This document shows, one piece after another, positions 34,403-44,078 of a DNA stretch of 46,354 bases; positions within the stretch are counted from its first letter, which is position 1; each line of letters starts with the position of its first letter. A program made the position numbers and the translations under genes. The stretch comes from Roseospira marina (lineage in GTDB: Bacteria; Pseudomonadota; Alphaproteobacteria; Rhodospirillales; Rhodospirillaceae). The stretch lies in assembly GCF_014197855.1 (NCBI RefSeq), contig NZ_JACIGJ010000024.1, forward strand, positions 1 through 46,354. Direction: 5' to 3'. The notes beneath the pieces are model-generated. The model made no database searches, was not told the DNA's origin, and saw nothing but the letters and a program-made list of their open reading frames with translations.

Positions 34403-34846
34403 TTAAAACTTTGGTTCATTCAACTCGTCGAAATATATATTTATAAAATCCTTCGCCAACGCGATCTCATCCGGACTCATGCCCGTGCTGGTCCAGTCGG
34501 CATGCGGGCGATGGTAGTGATCCAAAGCCATGAGCCAGCCCGATAGATCGACATCGGCTGGATGAACACCTGTAAAGCCGTTAAAAAGCCATGAGAGCCA
34601 GATTCGCGACGTTTCTTCACTCAAGGTGTGGTTGGCGTAGGATACAGTGTGCTCCCATAATGCGTGTTTTTCGGCAAAGCGTGACGATTCAATGGCTGCC
34701 TTCAGGAAACCATGCATCGCCAAGCGCCCCGCGTGGTGCGGGACACTGTGGTGCGGGACACGCAGTTGCGGGTAGAGAGGGGTCGCGGCGTCGAGCGCGA
34801 GGCTGCAGACAATATCACTCGGAACGGCGTAATTTGGATCGTTCAC
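34403..34846 (-). CDS. Unknown protein of foreign composition
   Basis: 147 residues from GTG 34846. A soluble, Trp/His-rich protein: QLRVPHHSVPHHAGRLAMHG, ALWEHTVSYANHTLSEETSR, IWLSWLFNGFTGVHPADVDL, then WLMALDHYHRPHADW. GC is near 50% by eye, well below the flanks, suggesting recent transfer. No family is recognised. The frame ends at TAA 34,403-34,405 but remains open for 96 more codons, so it may be the N-terminal part of a 244-codon gene with a nonsense mutation, or one of two coupled genes. It lies at the right end of the island. Confidence 0.5.
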   Translation of the reverse strand: MNDPNYAVPSDIVCSLALDAATPLYPQLRVPHHSVPHHAGRLAMHGFLKAAIESSRFAEKHALWEHTVSYANHTLSEETSRIWLSWLFNGFTGVHPADVDLSGWLMALDHYHRPHADWTSTGMSPDEIALAKDFINIYFDELNEPKF

Positions 34847-35173
34847 TCGTGAGGAACCCTCAGAACGTAAGGGAATAGAGCGGCTTAACGGACGTTACAG
34901 CGGAAACGAATCGACGGGACCACACGGATGCCACGGTGAACGAGGTATCCAGCTCCGACACCACTGGCAACAACAGCGGCAGCGCCCAAGGCACGGCCTG
35001 TCACCCCTTCGTAAGCCACGGGGGTCTTGACGCCCCAAGCGGCGGGTGGTGGTCGCGGCTGTGTCGTCCATCCGCACGCGGCGGCCGGGGGGTACCGCGT
35101 GGGCACAGCCCAGGCGACGCGCTACACCTGCGCCGCGTGCACCTCCCCGAGCGGAGCCCCTTTACGCGCGGCG
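34847..35173. other. Gene-free stretch at the right edge of the island
   Basis: GC rises from island level to genome level across this stretch. No copy of the tRNA-Ser 3' end and no convincing gene was found on either strand. A reverse frame (34,885-35,106) has no recognisable features. Confidence 0.4.
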
Positions 35174-37012
35174 TTAGGAGACATGGGGCCGTGCCCCCTC
35201 GGACGCGGCGCGGTCGCCCTGCGCCGGAGGCCGGGCGTCCGGTGTCGCAGCACCATCCTCGCCGCCATCGTCTTCAGAGCCGTCGCCCGTGTCGCCCTCC
35301 GGATCGCCCCTCGGGTCACCGTCTGGATCACCGTGTGACTCCGCAGCCGCATCCTCCGGAATGGCGTCGGGGCGCGGACCCGACCGCAGCACGACCACCA
35401 CCAACGGGCCGGCGGCCGGTCCGTCGTCGTCGGGCTCGTCGTCCGTCCCAGCGGCCGCGGCCCCCGAGGGCGCAGCGAACGCGGCGGTCACCGAGACCAC
35501 AACAGTCCGGTCCGCCGACGCCGCCCCCCCCGCGGGGTCCGGCACCCGCGCCGTCACCGGCTCGCCGATCGTGCCCGGTGCTTTCAGCGCCCGATCCACC
35601 GCCGCTGCCACCTCGGGCGCATCGGGCAGCAGCGTCCCAAGCGGCTTGGCCAGCAGGTGCGTGACCGGACGCTCAAACAAGCGCGCGGCGGCGGGGTTGG
35701 CGTCATCCACCTGCCGGTCGGCCGTCAGAAGCAGAACCGCGTCGGGCAGCCCCGCGAACAGCACCGACAGCCGCCGGCCCTGGTCGCGACGGGCGGCGGC
35801 CAGCCGGCGGCGTTCCGCATCCAGGGCCTCGACGGCGTGCGCGACCACGCCCAGTTCATCCGGCCACAGGTCGCGGTCGGGCAAGCGCACCGGTGTGTCG
35901 TCCCGGGCCGCCAACGCCGCCCGGCCCAGGCGGCGGGAGCGTCGGACCACGGCGCGCCACAGGAATAGGAACGACAGCAGCGCCAGAACCACGCCCAGCC
36001 CGGCCAGAAGCCCGATCCCGAGGCGCCACATGGGGTGGGTGCGGGCACGCTGGGCGACCTGCACAGCCCGGGCCTGCTGCACATCGGCGATGATCTGGCT
36101 GACAGCGGCGGTCAGGCGGTCCGAGGCCTGCCGCCCCCGCGCCAGCACGGCCGGGGTGTTCTGGTTCAGCGTCAGGTGCTGGCGGCGGGCCCGAATCACG
36201 CCATCGCTGCCGTCGCGACTGACCGATATGTCGGTCAGCGCGCCCTGGATGGCCTCCATCAGCGGCCGGGCCCCGCGATCCGCCGCGCGAATCGCGCCCG
36301 CAGAGCGGCGCAGGGCCTCCTCGGTACGGATACGGAGATAGTCCAGCTCGTCGGTGCTGGCCGCGCCGGAGGCCGCCAGCATCATCCCAACCGCCACCTG
36401 CGCGTTGCGCGCCCAGGTGCGGACGGCGACGGCGGCGGCGGCCTCGCCACTGGGGCCGGTCGGGAACTCCAGCCGCTCCATGTCCACCACACCGTCGAGC
36501 CGATCCGGCGCCTCCCCGGTCAGCAGGCCGCGCTCCAGCGCCGGCAACAGGTCGCCGATCCGGGAGAGCTTTGCGTTCAACTCCGCGGTCGTGCCAGCCA
36601 GCGCCAGCCGCCGGCCCACAAGGGCGTCCAGCGTGTCCAGGGCGGCCGCGAGGTCGTCGGCGGCGGTGCTCAGGCGGTCGCGGGTCGCGGGCTCCAACCG
36701 GCGGGTCCCGAGCGCGGCGATGCGGTCAAGCAACGCGGCCCGGGCGTGCGCGATGGCGCTGAGGGCGGTCGCCCGGTCCGCTTCGCTAGTGGCGGCCGCC
36801 AGCGCGCCGGCCGTCTCCGCCAGGGCGTCGCCCAGGCGGCTGACCTCCAGCATGTCGGAGAAGCGCGGCAGCGCCTCGTCCAGCAGGGCATGCCGCTCCC
36901 GCGCGGCCCACTCCTGCTGCACCAACAGCACCACGGCCAGCGCCACGCAGACCACAATGATTCCACCATGGAACAGGACGAGACGGGCGGCGATGCGCGG
37001 ATGGGGTGTCAC
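35174..37012 (-). CDS. Membrane sensor with HAMP-like and PAS domains, no output domain
   Basis: 612 residues from GTG 37012 (another GTG at 37039 is possible; neither has a strong ribosome-binding site). TM1 is about 12-32 (FHGGIIVVCVALAVVLLVQQ). An about 300-residue helical periplasmic sensor follows, then TM2 about 331-352 (LGIGLLAGLGVVLALLSFLF). A HAMP-like linker runs to about 400 and a PAS domain about 425-530 (LFAGLPDAVLLLTADRQVDD, NPAAARLFERP). The last 90 residues are acidic low complexity. Such proteins normally continue into HisKA/HATPase or GGDEF; here nothing follows. It abuts the island edge, so it may be a truncated histidine kinase. Head-to-head with mutS. Confidence 0.7.
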   Translation of the reverse strand: MTPHPRIAARLVLFHGGIIVVCVALAVVLLVQQEWAARERHALLDEALPRFSDMLEVSRLGDALAETAGALAAATSEADRATALSAIAHARAALLDRIAALGTRRLEPATRDRLSTAADDLAAALDTLDALVGRRLALAGTTAELNAKLSRIGDLLPALERGLLTGEAPDRLDGVVDMERLEFPTGPSGEAAAAVAVRTWARNAQVAVGMMLAASGAASTDELDYLRIRTEEALRRSAGAIRAADRGARPLMEAIQGALTDISVSRDGSDGVIRARRQHLTLNQNTPAVLARGRQASDRLTAAVSQIIADVQQARAVQVAQRARTHPMWRLGIGLLAGLGVVLALLSFLFLWRAVVRRSRRLGRAALAARDDTPVRLPDRDLWPDELGVVAHAVEALDAERRRLAAARRDQGRRLSVLFAGLPDAVLLLTADRQVDDANPAAARLFERPVTHLLAKPLGTLLPDAPEVAAAVDRALKAPGTIGEPVTARVPDPAGGAASADRTVVVSVTAAFAAPSGAAAAGTDDEPDDDGPAAGPLVVVVLRSGPRPDAIPEDAAAESHGDPDGDPRGDPEGDTGDGSEDDGGEDGAATPDARPPAQGDRAASEGARPHVS

Positions 37013-37180
37013 GGCGGGGCGGGTCCGTTCTGCGACCACGAGGGCGGAAACCCGCTCACTATGCCATTGTGGCCGCCGTTTGGCACCCTGTGAGACACGG
37101 GCCGTGTGGCGCCGCCGGTCCGCCGCGGATAGAGTGGGCCGCACTCGCCCACCCCGTCCCCTTTGCCGTTTCGAGAGTCC

Positions 37181-40006
37181 ATGGTCGCGTCCCCCGAACC
37201 CGCCCCGTCCGCCGAATCCGCCGATCCGTCCGCCCCTCCGGCCGCGGCCGAAGGGGGCGCCGTCACGCCGATGATGGCCCAGTTTCTGGAGGTGAAGGCC
37301 GCGCATCCGGACTGCCTGCTGTTCTACCGCATGGGGGATTTCTACGAGCTGTTCTTCGACGACGCGGTCGATGCCGCCGAAATCCTGAACATCGCGCTGA
37401 CCAAACGCGGCAAGCACCTGGGCGAGGACATCCCCATGTGCGGGGTGCCGGTGCACTCCCATGAAAGCTATCTCGCCAAGCTGATCCGCTCCGGCCGCAA
37501 GATCGCCATCTGCGAGCAGATGGAGGACCCCGCCGAGGCCAAGAAGCGGGGCGGCAAGTCCGTGGTGAAGCGCGACGTCATCCGCATCGTCACCCCCGGC
37601 ACGATCACCGAGGATGGGCTGCTCGACCCGCGCGGCCACAACTACCTCGCCTGCGTGGCGGAGGCCGGCGGCGCGCTGGCCCTGGCCTGGGTGGAGATCT
37701 CGACCGGGGCCTTCGCGGTGCGGGCGGTGGACGCGGGCCGGCTGGGCGCGGCGCTGGCCGAGTTGGTGCCCGGGGAGATCCTGGTCCCCGACCGCCTGCT
37801 GGAACGCTCGGACCTGTACGAGACCTGGGGCGAGTGGAAAGGAGCGCTGTCCCCGCTGCCGTCCGCGCGGTTCACCTCGCAGGGGGGTGAGACCCGCCTG
37901 AAGGCCGCCTTTGCGGTCGAGGCGCTGGACGCCTTCGGGTCGTTCTCGCGGGCCGATCTGGCGGCGGCGGGGGCTCTGGTGGACTACGTTGAGGCCACCC
38001 AGAAAGGCCGCCTGCCCCGGCTGGAGCCGCCGCGCCGCCTGGGCGAAGGCGCGCATATGGAGATCGACGCCGCCACCCGCCGGAACCTGGAGCTGACCCG
38101 CACGCTGTCCGGAGAGCGCCGGGGCTCCCTGCTGGCGGTGCTCGACCGCACCGTGACCGGGGCCGGGGCCCGGCAACTGGAACGCTGGCTGGCAGCACCA
38201 CTGACCGATCCAGCCGCCATCACCGCGCGGCTGGAGGCGGTCGGCGCCCTGGTCGCGGGGCCGGCGGCCCGGGACGCGCTGCGCGACCGCCTGCGCCGGG
38301 TGCCGGATGTGGAGCGCGCGCTGTCGCGGTTGGCGCTCGGCCGGGGCGGGCCGCGCGATCTGGCCATGCTGCGCGATGCCCTGGCCGAGGGGCCGGGCCT
38401 GCGCGCCGGGCTCGACGAGGATCTGAGCCGGGCCCTGGGTGGGGAGAGGCTGGAGGGCGAGGCCCCTGATGCCGTGCCCGCGATGCTGCGGGATCTGGCC
38501 CGCGATCTGGGCGATCACCACACCCTGGTGGACCGCCTGACCCGGGCGCTGGAGGCCGAGCCGCCGCTGCTGGCCCGCGACGGCGGGTTCATCCGCTCCG
38601 GCTATCACGCCGGCCTGGACGAGTTACGCACCCTGCACGACGAGAGCCGCCGCCTGATCGCGGTGCTTCAGGCCCGGCTGGTCAGCGAGACCGGCATCAA
38701 CGCGCTGAAGATCAAGCACAACAACGTCATCGGCTACTTCGTCGAGGTGCCATCCCGCCACGCCGACCGGCTGATGGCGCCGGACTCCGGGTACATCCAT
38801 CGGCAGACCATGGCCAACGCGGCCCGCTTTACCACGGTTGAGCTGTCCGACCTGGAAAACAAGCTGCGCGGCGCGGGCGACAAGGCCCTGGCGGTGGAGC
38901 AGGAGCTGTTCGCCGATCTGGTCGCCGAGGTGACGGCGCGGGCCGACGCCATCGCCACGACGGCGCGCGCGCTGGCCGGGCTGGACGTGGTCGCCGGGCT
39001 GGCGGATCTGGCCGAGGCGCGGCGCTACGTGCGGCCGCAGGTGGATGATTCGACCGCGTTCGCGATCGTCGGCGGGCGCCATCCTGTGGTCGAGGCCGCG
39101 CTGGAGGCGGAGCAGGCCGGCGCCTTCGTCGGCAACGCCTGCGATCTGGGCGACGCCACCCGGCTGTGGCTGGTCACCGGCCCCAACATGGCCGGTAAGT
39201 CCACCTTCCTGCGCCAGAATGCGCTGATCGCCGTGCTGGCGCAGATGGGCAGCTTCGTCCCGGCGGAGAGCGCCCATATCGGCATCGTGGACCGGCTGTT
39301 CAGCCGCGTGGGCGCCGCCGACGATCTGGCGCGCGGGCGCTCCACGTTCATGGTGGAGATGGTGGAGACGGCCGCCATCCTCAATCAGGCATCCGACCGC
39401 TCGCTGGTCATTCTGGACGAGATCGGGCGCGGCACGGCGACCTATGACGGGCTCGCCATCGCCTGGGCGACGCTGGAACACCTGCACGAGGTGTCCCGCT
39501 GTCGATCCCTGTTCGCGACCCACTATCACGAACTGACGGCGCTGTCGGGAACACTGGACCGGCTGTCCTGCCACACCATGCGGGTGCGGGAATGGAACGA
39601 CGGCATCGTGTTCCTGCACGAGGTCACGCCCGGGGTGGCCGATCGCTCCTACGGCATCCACGTCGCGCGGCTGGCCGGGTTGCCGGGGCCGGTGCTGGCG
39701 CGGGCCGAGACCGTGCTGCAGCGCCTGGAACAGGGCGCCGAGGGGGCGCCGAGTCCGGCGCAACTGGTCGAGGATCTGCCGCTGTTCGCCGCCGTCGCGC
39801 CCAAGGGGCGCCCGGCCGCGCGGGCCAAGCGCGCCGCCCCACCGCCGCCGCCGGCCGCGCCGGCATCACCGCCCTTGGCGACGACGGCGCCGCCAGCCCC
39901 CTCGCCGCTGGAGGTCGCGCTCGCGGACCTTCAGCCCGACGACCTGACGCCGCGGGCGGCGCTGGAGGCGCTCTATCGGCTCAAGACCCTGGCGGGGAAG
40001 GGGTAG
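37181..40006 (+). CDS. mutS: DNA mismatch repair protein MutS
   Basis: 941 residues from ATG 37181. After a Pro/Ala-rich N-terminal extension (about 30 residues), the mismatch-binding domain has the wedge motif in [15 protein letters not shown] (about 48-62). Connector, core and clamp domains follow ([17 protein letters not shown] at about 520). The ATPase domain has Walker [17 protein letters not shown] (about 665-680), Walker [18 protein letters not shown] (about 742-758) and the FATHYHELT signature. The C-terminus contains an Ala/Pro linker before the helical dimerisation tail. It recognises mismatches and recruits MutL. A TTG 18 bp upstream also lies in frame, but the ATG is preceded by a GAGAG site. 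Confidence 0.97.
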   Translation: MVASPEPAPSAESADPSAPPAAAEGGAVTPMMAQFLEVKAAHPDCLLFYRMGDFYELFFDDAVDAAEILNIALTKRGKHLGEDIPMCGVPVHSHESYLAKLIRSGRKIAICEQMEDPAEAKKRGGKSVVKRDVIRIVTPGTITEDGLLDPRGHNYLACVAEAGGALALAWVEISTGAFAVRAVDAGRLGAALAELVPGEILVPDRLLERSDLYETWGEWKGALSPLPSARFTSQGGETRLKAAFAVEALDAFGSFSRADLAAAGALVDYVEATQKGRLPRLEPPRRLGEGAHMEIDAATRRNLELTRTLSGERRGSLLAVLDRTVTGAGARQLERWLAAPLTDPAAITARLEAVGALVAGPAARDALRDRLRRVPDVERALSRLALGRGGPRDLAMLRDALAEGPGLRAGLDEDLSRALGGERLEGEAPDAVPAMLRDLARDLGDHHTLVDRLTRALEAEPPLLARDGGFIRSGYHAGLDELRTLHDESRRLIAVLQARLVSETGINALKIKHNNVIGYFVEVPSRHADRLMAPDSGYIHRQTMANAARFTTVELSDLENKLRGAGDKALAVEQELFADLVAEVTARADAIATTARALAGLDVVAGLADLAEARRYVRPQVDDSTAFAIVGGRHPVVEAALEAEQAGAFVGNACDLGDATRLWLVTGPNMAGKSTFLRQNALIAVLAQMGSFVPAESAHIGIVDRLFSRVGAADDLARGRSTFMVEMVETAAILNQASDRSLVILDEIGRGTATYDGLAIAWATLEHLHEVSRCRSLFATHYHELTALSGTLDRLSCHTMRVREWNDGIVFLHEVTPGVADRSYGIHVARLAGLPGPVLARAETVLQRLEQGAEGAPSPAQLVEDLPLFAAVAPKGRPAARAKRAAPPPPPAAPASPPLATTAPPAPSPLEVALADLQPDDLTPRAALEALYRLKTLAGKG

Positions 40007-40031
40007 GGAAAACGGGGACCGGGAAACGGGC

Positions 40032-41342
40032 TCAGGCGCGCAGGCGCTCGATGGCGGCGCCGCAGGCGGCCAGCTTGGCCTCGACCGTCTCATAGCCCCG
40101 GTCGAGGTGATAGACGCGGTTGACCACGGTCTCGCCTTCGGCCGCCAGCGCGGCCAGCACCAGACAGACGGACGCCCGCAGGTCCGTGGCCATCACCTCG
40201 GCACCGGACAGGTGGGCCCGCCCGCGCACGATGGCCGAGCCGCCGTGAATGTTTATGTCCGCCCCCATGCGCGCCAGCTCCGGCACATGCATGAAGCGAT
40301 TCTCGAAGATGTTCTCCGTGATCATGGAGGCCCCCTCGGCGGTCGCCATCAGGGCCATCCACTGCGCCTGCATGTCGGTCGGGAAGCCCGGGAACGGCTT
40401 GGTCATCACGTCCACGCCGCGCAGCGTGCGGTCGCGGGCGTCCACCGTGAAGCCGTCGGCCTCCGGCGTCACGGTCACGCCGGTTTCCTCCAGGGTCTCG
40501 ATCACGGCCTGCAACAGGTCCGCCCGCGTGCCCTGCAACCGGATGCGGCCGCGCGTGATGGCCGCCGCCAGCGCGTAGGTGCCGCTTTCGATCCGATCCG
40601 GCAGGATGGCGTGCTCCGCGCCGTGCAGGGCCGTCACGCCCTGAATACGCAGGGTGTTGGTGCCGATGCCTTCGATGTGGGCGCCCATGGCGGTCAGGCA
40701 GGTGGCCAGATCGGTGATTTCGGGCTCGCGCGCCGCGTTCTCGATCACCGTCTCGCCCTGCGCCAAGACCGCCGCCATCAGGGCGTTCTCGGTGCCGCCG
40801 ACGGTGACCGTGGGGAATACGATCTCCGCCCCGCGCAAGCCCCCGGCCGGCGCCCGCGCGTCGATGTAGCCGCCCTCCAGCGTGATCTCCGCGCCCAGGG
40901 CCTCCAGCGCCTTCAGGTGCAGGTCCACCGGCCGCGTGCCGATGGCGCACCCGCCCGGCAGCGACACGCGCGCGTGCCCGTGGCGTGCCAGCAGCGGCCC
41001 CAGCACCAGCACCGATGCCCGCATCTTGCGCACGATGTCGTAAGGCGCGGTCGCGCTGGCGATGGTCGCTGCCCGCAGGGTCAGGCGCCGCGTCGCCCCC
41101 CCATCTGCCGTGCCGCTCGCCGTGTTGGGGTGGGGCGCGAACGCATCCTCCACCAGGGCGCCGTGCTGGGCCAGCAGGGTGATCATGGACTCGATGTCCA
41201 TCAGGCGCGGCACGTTGGTCAGCACCAGCGGCCCGTCGGTCAGCAGGCAGGCCGGCATCACCGCCAGGGCGGCGTTCTTGGCGCCGCTGATCGTGATCGT
41301 GCCGTCGAGCCGGCGGCCGCCCTCGATGCGAATGCGGTCCAT
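40032..41342 (-). CDS. murA: UDP-N-acetylglucosamine 1-carboxyvinyltransferase
   Basis: 436 residues. First committed step of peptidoglycan synthesis: transfer of enolpyruvate from PEP to UDP-GlcNAc in the cytoplasm. [26 protein letters not shown] is the standard start, with Lys and Asn contacting substrate. The loop [14 protein letters not shown] (Cys about residue 131) carries the catalytic Cys that fosfomycin targets, so sensitivity to that drug is expected. [14 protein letters not shown] and [19 protein letters not shown] are typical. AGGAAAGG precedes ATG 41342; the open frame extends upstream into the dcd gene end and is not used. Third in the reverse-strand series with the small protein and dcd. 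Confidence 0.97.
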   Translation of the reverse strand: MDRIRIEGGRRLDGTITISGAKNAALAVMPACLLTDGPLVLTNVPRLMDIESMITLLAQHGALVEDAFAPHPNTASGTADGGATRRLTLRAATIASATAPYDIVRKMRASVLVLGPLLARHGHARVSLPGGCAIGTRPVDLHLKALEALGAEITLEGGYIDARAPAGGLRGAEIVFPTVTVGGTENALMAAVLAQGETVIENAAREPEITDLATCLTAMGAHIEGIGTNTLRIQGVTALHGAEHAILPDRIESGTYALAAAITRGRIRLQGTRADLLQAVIETLEETGVTVTPEADGFTVDARDRTLRGVDVMTKPFPGFPTDMQAQWMALMATAEGASMITENIFENRFMHVPELARMGADINIHGGSAIVRGRAHLSGAEVMATDLRASVCLVLAALAAEGETVVNRVYHLDRGYETVEAKLAACGAAIERLRA

Positions 41343-41418
41343 GCCAGAGGCCTTTCCTGAGGCCCCGCGCGCAATCCAGTCCGGGATGGGATGAGACAGG
41401 GCGTCGGAGAGAATCGCG

Positions 41419-41976
41419 TCAGAGACGGGGGAGTGTGACACCTTGTTGTCCTTGGTACTTGCCCTTGCGGTCCCGGTAGGACACCGCACAGGATTCGGCG
41501 CCTTGGAGGAAGATGAACTGGCACGCGCCCTCGTTCGCGTACACCCGCGCCGGTAGCGGCGTGGTGTTCGAGAACTCCAGGGTCACATGCCCCTCCCACT
41601 CGGGTTCCAGGGGGGTCACGTTAACGATGATGCCACAGCGGGCGTAGGTGCTTTTGCCCAGGCAGATCACCAGCACATCGCGCGGAATGCGGAAGTACTC
41701 GACCGTCCGCGCCAGGGCGAAACTGTTCGGCGGGATGATGACGTGATCCTGGACGTCGCGGTTCACGAAGCTCTTGTCCGAAAACTGCTTGGGATCGACC
41801 ACCGCCGAATCGACGTTGGTGAACACCTTGAACTCGCCGGAGACGCGCGCGTCATAGCCGTAGGACGACAGGCCGTACGAAATAACACCCGTCCGTTCCA
41901 GACGATCCACGAACGGTTCGATCATGCCGTCCCGAAGCGCGCGCTCCCGGATCCAGGTATCCGGCATCACGGACAT
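41419..41976 (-). CDS. dcd: dCTP deaminase
   Basis: 185 residues, standard length. It deaminates dCTP to dUTP, feeding thymidylate synthesis. [40 protein letters not shown] and the catalytic region [23 protein letters not shown] (Arg and Glu near about 115-138) match the family; the C-terminal [13 protein letters not shown] closes over the nucleotide. The start overlaps the end of the upstream small gene by 10 bp and has GGGGACC upstream. murA starts 76 bp downstream. Confidence 0.96.
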   Translation of the reverse strand: MSVMPDTWIRERALRDGMIEPFVDRLERTGVISYGLSSYGYDARVSGEFKVFTNVDSAVVDPKQFSDKSFVNRDVQDHVIIPPNSFALARTVEYFRIPRDVLVICLGKSTYARCGIIVNVTPLEPEWEGHVTLEFSNTTPLPARVYANEGACQFIFLQGAESCAVSYRDRKGKYQGQQGVTLPRL

Positions 41977-42224
41977 GGACGGTCCCCAGCGGCGGTGTGA
42001 GGGGTGGTCTCGCTGGAGCCCGTGTCGGCGCCGTCCGCGTCGGGTGCTGGCACGGTTTCAGTGCGTTGGCGCACCTGGGCCTTGCGGCGTGCCAGATTGG
42101 CGCGCAACGCGGCGGCGCTGCGGTCGCGCCGGTCCGGGCCGGTCGAACGATCAGAATAAGCCGGGGATCCCTCGCCGGCGCGCGGCGATCCGGATCCCGC
42201 CGGGGTGGCGGGTGTGCGTGTCAT
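41967..42224 (-). CDS. Small hypothetical protein upstream of dcd
   Basis: 85 residues from ATG 42224. Low-complexity Ser/Gly/Arg start, a helical basic core [20 protein letters not shown] and an acidic/Thr-rich tail. The LRANLxRRKAQ core is found in short proteins next to dcd/murA in related alphaproteobacteria (from memory). Function unknown; probably cytosolic. Overlaps dcd by 10 bp, so co-translated. Confidence 0.65.
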   Translation of the reverse strand: MTRTPATPAGSGSPRAGEGSPAYSDRSTGPDRRDRSAAALRANLARRKAQVRQRTETVPAPDADGADTGSSETTPHTAAGDRPCP

Positions 42225-42362
42225 CGCGGCACCATGGCCTGAGCGCGCGACAGCGTCAACGACCGATGATACCCCCGCGCCCGGAAGGCTGGACGCGCCC
42301 GCCGCTTCGCGGCATGGTCGGTCGCTCCGAACCCCACGCGGATCTCCTTGGAGGTTGAATCG

Positions 42363-43979
42363 TTGGCGACCCGTCCGACCCGTCCCCCCGGCGCGCCCGC
42401 CGCACACGCGCCGGACGGCGCGGTGTACCGCGCGGCCCTGGAGGCGACCCCGCAGGCGTTGATCCTCGCGGACGCCGACGGCGTGGCCCTGCACATGAAC
42501 CGGCGCGCCCGCCGGTTGCTCGGAGTCACCGACGCGGCGCGGCCCGGCGACTGGCCCGGGCGGCTGCCGGGCGCCACCGCGCGCAACGCCGGGGGGTGGG
42601 ACACCCTGCCGATGGGCGACGGCGGCGATCCCCGCCCGTTCTGGATCTGGAGCCGCCCCCTTCCGCCCGACATCGGGCCGCAGGACGCCGGTCCCTCGGC
42701 GTTGCTGCACGCCCTGTGGCCCTGTCGCGTCAACGAGGACGAGGCCCACGCCGCCGGCGCCGATGAAGGCGGGTTCGACGAGATGATGGCGGTGCTAGTC
42801 CGGCATGCTCTGCTGGGGGAGATGGGCGGCGCGCTGGCCCACCAGATGACGCAGCCCCTGAACGTCATCCGCCTGACCGCCGAGCGTGCGGCGATGGAAG
42901 CGGAGCGGGGCGGGCCGGACGGCCCCGGAGATCAGGCCCTCGCCGATCGCTTCGCCCGGCTGGCGGATCAGGCCGAGGCGGTGTTCGAGACCGTCGCCTT
43001 GGTGCAGGGCGCGCCGGCCGTGGCCGGCACCGAGGACCTCCAACCGCTCGACCTGGGCGTGATGATGAACCGGGCGGCGCATCTGGCGCGCGGCCCGCTG
43101 CGGGCGGCCGGCCTGCGGCCCGAGGTGGTCACACCGCCCGACATGCCGATGGCGCTGGCCGAGCCGATCCTGCTGCTGCAGGTGGGGTTCGCGGCGCTGA
43201 CCGTGCTGGCGGACGCCATCGGCACCACGGCGGCGGAGGGCGCGACCGAGGCCCGCAACGCCGGGCGCCCCCGTCCCTACGCCGCGGGCGCGGTGACCTC
43301 GTTGATGGTGCGGTTGGCGCCGGACGCCGCCGAGACCCGCCTGACCGTCGACATGGCGCACGACACGGTGTTCCGCGAGGCCATCCCGCTCACGGCGCTG
43401 GCGCCCGACCTGTCCATGCCGCGCCGGGTGATGCTGGCGGCGATGGCGCTGGCCGGGCTGGGCGGTCATCTGATGATGCTGGTGGACGACAGCGGGGCGC
43501 TGCGGGGTGTGCGGCTGGACCTGGCGCGCGCCATCGATCCGGTGCCGGACGCGACCGCCGGACCGCCGCGCGGCGACGCGGCGCCGGGCAACGGCGGGAC
43601 CCGTGCCGTCCGCGTGCTGGTCGCCGAGGACGAAATCGAAGCGGCCACGGAGATCGCCGAGTTCCTGCGCGATCAGAACTATCACGTCACCGTGGTCGGG
43701 GATGTGCCGACGGGGATCACGGCCCTGGATCGGAGCCCGTTCGACGTGCTGATCACGGACCTGTCGATGCCCGGGGGCGGGGCGCGCAGCCTGATGCGCG
43801 CGGCCGAAGCCGCCCATCCGGACCTCGCCATCATCGTCGCGTCCGGCCTGGATATCCAGGGCGACACCAGCCACGCCGAGGTCGCGGCGATGGCCGACGC
43901 CATCCTGCGCAAACCGTTCGGTCTGGCCGACCTGCGCGCTGCCGTCGAAACGGTTCTGGGGGGGACGGGCGGGACCTGA
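42363..43979 (+). CDS. Hybrid histidine kinase-like protein with degenerate ATPase and C-terminal receiver
   Basis: 538 residues from TTG 42363 (GGAGG 8 bp before; an in-frame TTG at 42348 overlaps that site). A PAS-like domain covers about 20-120 (ALEATPQALILADADGVALH). The HisKA helix has LGEMGGALAHQMTQPLNVIR (His about 160). The region that should be HATPase (about 230-380) lacks the N-box Asn (LLQVGFAALTVLADAIG instead) and the DxGxG box; only AGLGGHLMMLVDDSGALRG recalls the G2 segment. The receiver domain (about 415-535) starts RVLVAEDEIEA, with phosphoacceptor Asp in VLITDLSMPGGG and Lys in ILRKPFGLADL. It may transfer or sense phosphate without making it. Soluble; no partner adjacent. 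Confidence 0.8.
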   Translation: MATRPTRPPGAPAAHAPDGAVYRAALEATPQALILADADGVALHMNRRARRLLGVTDAARPGDWPGRLPGATARNAGGWDTLPMGDGGDPRPFWIWSRPLPPDIGPQDAGPSALLHALWPCRVNEDEAHAAGADEGGFDEMMAVLVRHALLGEMGGALAHQMTQPLNVIRLTAERAAMEAERGGPDGPGDQALADRFARLADQAEAVFETVALVQGAPAVAGTEDLQPLDLGVMMNRAAHLARGPLRAAGLRPEVVTPPDMPMALAEPILLLQVGFAALTVLADAIGTTAAEGATEARNAGRPRPYAAGAVTSLMVRLAPDAAETRLTVDMAHDTVFREAIPLTALAPDLSMPRRVMLAAMALAGLGGHLMMLVDDSGALRGVRLDLARAIDPVPDATAGPPRGDAAPGNGGTRAVRVLVAEDEIEAATEIAEFLRDQNYHVTVVGDVPTGITALDRSPFDVLITDLSMPGGGARSLMRAAEAAHPDLAIIVASGLDIQGDTSHAEVAAMADAILRKPFGLADLRAAVETVLGGTGGT

Positions 43980-44078
43980 GCGGGCCGAAGACCCTCCCGA
44001 ACGCCCGGCTCTGTCCCATCGTCCTGCCCACCATCCGTCCTGCGCATCATTCATCCTGCCCACTAGGGAGCCCGAACC

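Noticed and set aside
37013-38608. N-terminal extension of the HAMP-PAS sensor into mutS
   Set aside because: The open frame continues upstream antisense to mutS, but the extension is Gln/Arg/His-rich and the first membrane helix starts right after GTG 37012.
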